The translations under genes were made by a program, and so were the position numbers. From Acidobacteriaceae bacterium (GTDB lineage Bacteria; Acidobacteriota; Terriglobia; Terriglobales; Acidobacteriaceae), in NCBI GenBank assembly GCA_003168235.1, contig PMSZ01000202.1, positions 1-10,253 of the forward strand: a DNA stretch of 10,253 nt. Reading direction: 5' to 3'. The notes beneath the pieces were generated by a model. It saw only the letters and a list, made by a program, of their open reading frames with translations, ran no database searches and was not told the origin of the DNA. How positions within the stretch are numbered: the first letter of the stretch is position 1; the number at the start of each line of letters is the position of its first letter. Below are positions 7,100-10,253 of this stretch, one piece after another.

Positions 7100-8182
7100 A
7101 TGGAAAAGATAGTTATTAGCTCGGCCGAGGTGGAGGAGACTCAGTCTCCCGCGGAACAGCCTGCTCGACTGGAGCCGAAACTGGCGCCCGCCGTCCCGCG
7201 CTGGGCGAAGTGGACTCTGGCTCCGCTGGTGCTGGTCCTCCCCCTGCTCTGCCTGGTCGCTATAGTTCTGCGTGTAGCCATGAGCGGGTTGCCGCCGCGC
7301 ACGCGCTATGAGTGGACCTCTTTGTTGGCCACACTGCTTGTCGTGAGCGGAATCGTGACTTCGATTGGAATCGTGTTTTTGTTCTCCTTCGCTCAGCTAC
7401 CGCCGGTTGCCGGACTCGGGTTGAGCGAACTCGATGAGCAAACCTTTCCCAGTCTGCCGGCCGTGGCTCCGATGTCCGCCAAGGATGTCTCCGAAAAATT
7501 GAAACCTCTGGTCGCTGTGATCTGTCCCTCGCAGCGCTCGTGGCTGACGCATGAGGAGATGCCTACCGGGAGTTTGGGGGCAGGTACTCTGTTGCAGGCC
7601 AATGCCGAGGGATATTTGTTCGTCACCGCGCGGCATGTGGTCGATGGTCCCGCCTGGAGTGTCGCGAAGGCCGGTTCGCGTGTTCTGATTGCGATGGCTT
7701 CGGGAACCTGGGGAACGGCCGATGTAGTGGCGCGCCACCGAAATCTGGACTTGCTTCTGCTTTGGGTGCCGCGGGAAGGAGGCAATACGACATTCGTGCA
7801 GCCGGTCCCGAAGGCGGCGCCACCGAGCGAAGGCGAAAATGTTTTCGTGATTGGGCACCCGAAGGGGCTTCGCTTCACCCTGAGCACCGGAATCATTTCC
7901 CGCATGGAAGGCACCACCATTCAGATGTCGGCGCCGGTGAGTCCGGGCAACAGCGGCGGCCCAGTGTTCGATGACCGCGGAAACCTGTTGGCGATTGTCA
8001 CTTCGATGGTCGACAAGCAGGGCGATCCCAACGCGGAAAACCTGAACTTTGCCGTGCGTGCGGACGCGCTCCTGGATGGCTCCGCCTGGGACTTCGCAAG
8101 CTCTGGCCGGCGACGATTGAGCGACTATGTTACGCACGATGAGGCTTTAGAAAAAACGGTGCCGGCCGGAGGACAGAACTGA
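7100..8182 (+). CDS. Membrane-anchored trypsin-like (DegP/HtrA-style, no PDZ) serine protease
   Basis: Predicted 360-residue integral-membrane serine protease. A polar Pro/Glu-rich N-terminus (1-37) is followed by two transmembrane helices (~39-60 and ~73-97) joined by a 12-residue loop, then a chymotrypsin-fold domain (~125-325). The catalytic triad is visible: His179 in TARHVVDG, Asp217 in RNLDLLLL, and Ser285 in SPGNSGGPVF. FVIGHPKGL and the NSGGP oxyanion loop are typical of HtrA/S1C-like proteases, but there is no PDZ domain. With a two-helix hairpin both ends lie on the same side. If the N-terminus is cytoplasmic, the protease domain is too, which would put it beside the ubiquitin-like machinery; topology is not certain. 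ATG at 7100 lacks a clear Shine-Dalgarno. The gene ends 12 bp before the ubiquitin-like gene, so it is probably the first gene of that operon. Fold and triad are secure; the substrate is unknown. Confidence 0.9.
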   Translation: MEKIVISSAEVEETQSPAEQPARLEPKLAPAVPRWAKWTLAPLVLVLPLLCLVAIVLRVAMSGLPPRTRYEWTSLLATLLVVSGIVTSIGIVFLFSFAQLPPVAGLGLSELDEQTFPSLPAVAPMSAKDVSEKLKPLVAVICPSQRSWLTHEEMPTGSLGAGTLLQANAEGYLFVTARHVVDGPAWSVAKAGSRVLIAMASGTWGTADVVARHRNLDLLLLWVPREGGNTTFVQPVPKAAPPSEGENVFVIGHPKGLRFTLSTGIISRMEGTTIQMSAPVSPGNSGGPVFDDRGNLLAIVTSMVDKQGDPNAENLNFAVRADALLDGSAWDFASSGRRRLSDYVTHDEALEKTVPAGGQN

Positions 8183-8194
8183 ACCTGATCCAGG

Positions 8195-8479
8195 ATGGAC
8201 TCGACAAAAATGCCTAACATCAATGTTACCGTTTACGACTCTACCGAGAACAAACGAGTTCCGGTTGAACTGCCCGACGACGCTCCCTGCAACAAGATTG
8301 TGGCCGTGCTGGTGCAGAAACTGCGGCTGCCGACGAACGGTCCCGATGGAGCGCCTTTGAGCTACAAATTCCATCACAAGAATTCCGGCCGGCAGATTCA
8401 GGATGCACAAACCCTGGCCGACGCACAGGTGCGCGACGGAGACATCCTGCGGCTGCAGCCTGAGATCACCGCCGGTTGA
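8195..8479 (+). CDS. YukD/ubiquitin-like beta-grasp modifier protein
   Basis: Small protein of 94 residues (89 if translation starts at the ATG at 8210, which puts MPNINVTVYD directly at the first strand and fits the family well; neither start has a strong ribosome site). The pattern is a beta-grasp fold: strand PNINVTVYD, strand KRVPVELPDD, helix NKIVAVLVQKLRL, strand LSYKFHHK, a GRQIQDAQTLADAQVRDGD turn resembling ubiquitin's LEDGRTLSDYNI region, and final strand ILRLQPEI. The C-terminus is ITAG: a single exposed Gly, not GlyGly, and no extra tail, so it would need no maturation before adenylation. It sits between a protease and an E1-like gene with a JAB peptidase after them, the classic context for a conjugated bacterial ubiquitin-like protein. 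YukD-like proteins also occur in type VII secretion, but no WXG100 or EssC gene is present here. Conjugation is inferred from context. Confidence 0.85.
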   Translation: MDSTKMPNINVTVYDSTENKRVPVELPDDAPCNKIVAVLVQKLRLPTNGPDGAPLSYKFHHKNSGRQIQDAQTLADAQVRDGDILRLQPEITAG

Positions 8480-8487
8480 GATTTTCC

Positions 8488-9696
8488 ATGGCACAAGGAT
8501 TCGACAGTAACGTGCGCGAAGATCGCTTCAGCCGCCTGCGGCTGATTTCCTGGTGGGACCAGGAAAAGATCGCCAAGTGCCGGCTGCTGGTGATCGGCGC
8601 GGGCGCTTTGGGCAACGAGATTCTGAAGAATGCGGCGCTTCTCGGCTTCACGCAAGTTGTGGTTGTAGATCTGGACCACATCGAGGAATCGAATCTCTCG
8701 CGAGCTATTCTTTATCGCTTGGAGGATGTGGGCAAGTTCAAAGCCGATGCCGCGGCAAGCGCCTACAAGTCGCTGGCTCCCGATGCCACCGTACATTCTC
8801 TCGTGGCGAACGTGGTTCACGGCTGCGGCCTGGGTTTGTTCGAGTGGAGTGACGTGATCGTGGCTGGACTGGACAATCGCGAAGCCCGATTGTGGATCAA
8901 TCGCTCGGCCTGGAAGATGAATCGTCCGTGGATCGACGGGGCGATCGAGGGGATCAACGGTGTTGCCCGGGTTTTCTTGCCCGGAATTGCTCCTTGCTAT
9001 GAATGCACGTTGGGAGAAGTGGATTGGGCCTTGCTGCAGAAAAGGATGTCATGCAACCTGCTGGTGTTGGAGCAGACAGTGGAAGGCAAGATTGCCACAA
9101 CGCCGACGATCTCTTCGATCATTGCGGGGGTGCAGGTGCAGGAAGCTATGAAGTTGATTCATGGGTTGCCGACCCTCGCCAGCAAGGGCTACGTTTTTGA
9201 GGGAATGAATCATTCTTCCTACGTCGTCGAGTACACCGAGAATCCAGACTGCATGAGCCACTACACTCTGCCTCAGATTGTGCATCTGCGCGAGAGTTCT
9301 GAGGAGTTGACGCTGGCCGAGTTGCGCCAGCGAGCGCAGTCGGATTTAGGATCACCCGAAGTCGTGATTGAATTCAGCCGCGACGTGGTGCAGAAGTTTG
9401 TCTGTCCGGCATGTAACGAAGAAGAGGAACTCTATCAGCCCGTGGGAAATGTTCCTTTTGAGCGAGCAAAATGTAAGAAGGATGGTCAATTGCGGACTGT
9501 GGTTGCACTGCATTCGTATGCGGGCGAAGCGGAATTGGGCGGCAGGCACGTGAGCAAGCTGGGCTTGCCGTTGCTTGATGTTTTTATCGCACGGACTGGA
9601 CCGCGCGAGATCGCGTATATCCCGTACGGAGATGTGTCGCAGGTGCTCGGTCCGCTCGCTTCTGGACAGAAAGCTTCCATCGCGTTGAAGTCATGA
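8488..9696 (+). CDS. E1/ThiF-like ubiquitin-activating enzyme with C-terminal zinc-ribbon-like extension
   Basis: Predicted 402-residue enzyme that adenylates the C-terminus of a ubiquitin-like protein with ATP. Start at ATG 8488 is 8 bp after the modifier gene, with GAG 7 nt upstream. The Rossmann-type adenylation domain (~20-250) shows GAGALGN (G37-x-G39-x-x-G42), DLDHIEESNLSR (61-72), VGKFKA (Lys83, 81-86), and GLDNREAR (Asp129). PCYECTL (Cys170, Cys173) and NPDCMSH (Cys255, His258) look like the structural zinc site of MoeB/UBA3-type proteins with the last Cys replaced by His. Cys189 in RMSCNLL, before the TTPTISSIIAGVQVQEAMKL helix, is the best candidate for the thioester-forming cysteine. 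Residues ~262-402 are extra relative to MoeB: CPAC (306-309), Cys329 and possibly His342 suggest a zinc ribbon, and no rhodanese domain is present. Downstream JAB start overlaps the stop. E1 family is secure; the catalytic Cys is inferred. Confidence 0.93.
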   Translation: MAQGFDSNVREDRFSRLRLISWWDQEKIAKCRLLVIGAGALGNEILKNAALLGFTQVVVVDLDHIEESNLSRAILYRLEDVGKFKADAAASAYKSLAPDATVHSLVANVVHGCGLGLFEWSDVIVAGLDNREARLWINRSAWKMNRPWIDGAIEGINGVARVFLPGIAPCYECTLGEVDWALLQKRMSCNLLVLEQTVEGKIATTPTISSIIAGVQVQEAMKLIHGLPTLASKGYVFEGMNHSSYVVEYTENPDCMSHYTLPQIVHLRESSEELTLAELRQRAQSDLGSPEVVIEFSRDVVQKFVCPACNEEEELYQPVGNVPFERAKCKKDGQLRTVVALHSYAGEAELGGRHVSKLGLPLLDVFIARTGPREIAYIPYGDVSQVLGPLASGQKASIALKS

Positions 9697-10253
9697 AGGC
9701 CAAAGCAAAACCGTCGAGCGCGCAACCCGCTCTGGTCGTGGATAGCGAAGTTGTCCGCCAGATCCGGCAGCACGCGCGCTCCAACAGCAAAACCGAAGTC
9801 TGTGGTGTGCTCATCGGGCAGGATCGCGATCACCGCATCGACGTCGCGGCCTGCATCGAGGGCCAGAATGCCGAGGAGGCCGGTGCCCACGTCACTTTCA
9901 CGCAGGACACATGGGAGCACATCTATGCCGTGAAGGATCAAAAGTATCCCTCGGAACGGATCGTGGGCTGGTACCACTCGCATCCCGGTTTTGGTGTTTT
10001 TCTTTCTGATCATGACACCTTCATTCATAAGAATTTCTTTTCCTCTCCGGGGCAAGTGGCCTGGGTGTTCGACCCACACTCGGATGAAGAAGGCTGCTTC
10101 GGCTGGGTGGGCGGCCGCATCGAACGGCTGACCCAAATCGGAGTGGTCGATAGGCGTGGCGGCGAAGAAGCGCACGAAGCCGCCGAACCTGAACCCGGAG
10201 TGGCGAAAGACGAAGACGACCGAGACTCCGACACGCCTCGCGAGAACAAGAAA
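9693..10253 (+). CDS. JAB/JAMM metalloprotease, deubiquitinase-like (3' partial)
   Basis: Zinc isopeptidase predicted to remove or process the ubiquitin-like modifier. The ATG overlaps the E1 stop by 4 bp (ATGA), indicating translational coupling. The JAMM signature is complete: Glu35 in TEVCGVLIG, His95 and His97 in GWYHSHPGFGVFLSDHD, Ser105, and Asp108. The core spans ~12-150, with the AWVFDP strand at the usual place. GWYHSHPGFG-x-x-LS-x-x-D is the pattern of eukaryotic Rpn11/CSN5 (Rpn11 has GWYHSHPGFGCWLSGVD), closer than the short JABs of cysteine or siderophore pathways. From ~155 the protein becomes a highly charged Glu/Asp/Pro/Arg-rich tail and remains open to the window edge at residue 187, so a further domain or a free tail continues outside. 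The modifier ends in a free Gly, so deconjugation rather than precursor maturation is the likelier job. Family and active site are secure; substrate is inferred. Confidence 0.93.
   Translation, partial: MKAKAKPSSAQPALVVDSEVVRQIRQHARSNSKTEVCGVLIGQDRDHRIDVAACIEGQNAEEAGAHVTFTQDTWEHIYAVKDQKYPSERIVGWYHSHPGFGVFLSDHDTFIHKNFFSSPGQVAWVFDPHSDEEGCFGWVGGRIERLTQIGVVDRRGGEEAHEAAEPEPGVAKDEDDRDSDTPRENKK

Noticed and set aside
8195..8479. YukD as part of a type VII secretion locus
   Set aside because: No WXG100 protein, EssC-type ATPase or EccD-like membrane protein is present; neighbours are E1 and JAB enzymes instead.
8488..9696. MoeB/ThiF role in molybdopterin or thiamine synthesis
   Set aside because: The partner is a YukD-like modifier and not MoaD or ThiS with a terminal GG, the C-terminal extension is atypical, and no cofactor genes are nearby.
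1..10253. CRISPR arrays, tRNA or rRNA genes, intact insertion sequences, integration sites
   Set aside because: I looked for regularly spaced direct repeats, cloverleaf-like segments, transposase motifs and terminal inverted repeats and found none that hold up by eye.

Overview
The window reads as chromosomal DNA of a moderately GC-rich Gram-negative bacterium, most likely an Acidobacteriota. The main clue is a carboxypeptidase-regulatory-like module followed by LPLNGRNFTELAQL, the signature of the very abundant acidobacterial Oar-like TonB-dependent receptors. Here the module lies inside a different protein. RND-type and HlyD-type membrane fusion protein remnants also indicate a two-membrane cell. 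The taxonomic call is inference from protein style only.

Layout: (1) 2-4621, + strand, is a very large alpha-2-macroglobulin (A2M) family protein, cut by the left window edge. It keeps the thioester motif GCFEQ and carries a roughly 300-residue bait-region insert that looks like a mosaic of domains from other families. (2) A strong hairpin at 4659-4692 follows its stop. (3) 4937 to about 6620 is a graveyard of efflux genes. It holds a 5'-truncated and frameshifted RND periplasmic adaptor, the first ~35 codons of its RND pump, then an abrupt junction near 5995 into an opposite-strand, C-terminally truncated and frameshifted HlyD-type adaptor. (4) 6624-7099 is a non-coding spacer. (5) From 7100 to the right edge runs a tight + strand operon: a membrane-anchored trypsin-like serine protease, a small YukD/ubiquitin-like beta-grasp protein, an E1/ThiF-like adenylating enzyme with an extra C-terminal zinc-ribbon-like region, and a JAB/JAMM metalloprotease whose active-site segment strongly resembles the eukaryotic proteasomal deubiquitinase Rpn11. 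The JAB gene runs off the right edge.

The operon is the most interesting part. It has the modifier, the activator and the deconjugase of a bacterial ubiquitin-like conjugation pathway. Gaps are 12 bp and 8 bp, then a 4-bp ATGA overlap. No E2 is visible, but the operon continues beyond the window, so an E2 or other partners may lie downstream. The protease upstream is an unusual partner. The A2M protein is probably a separate periplasmic protease trap, and the two regions are separated by decayed transporter DNA.
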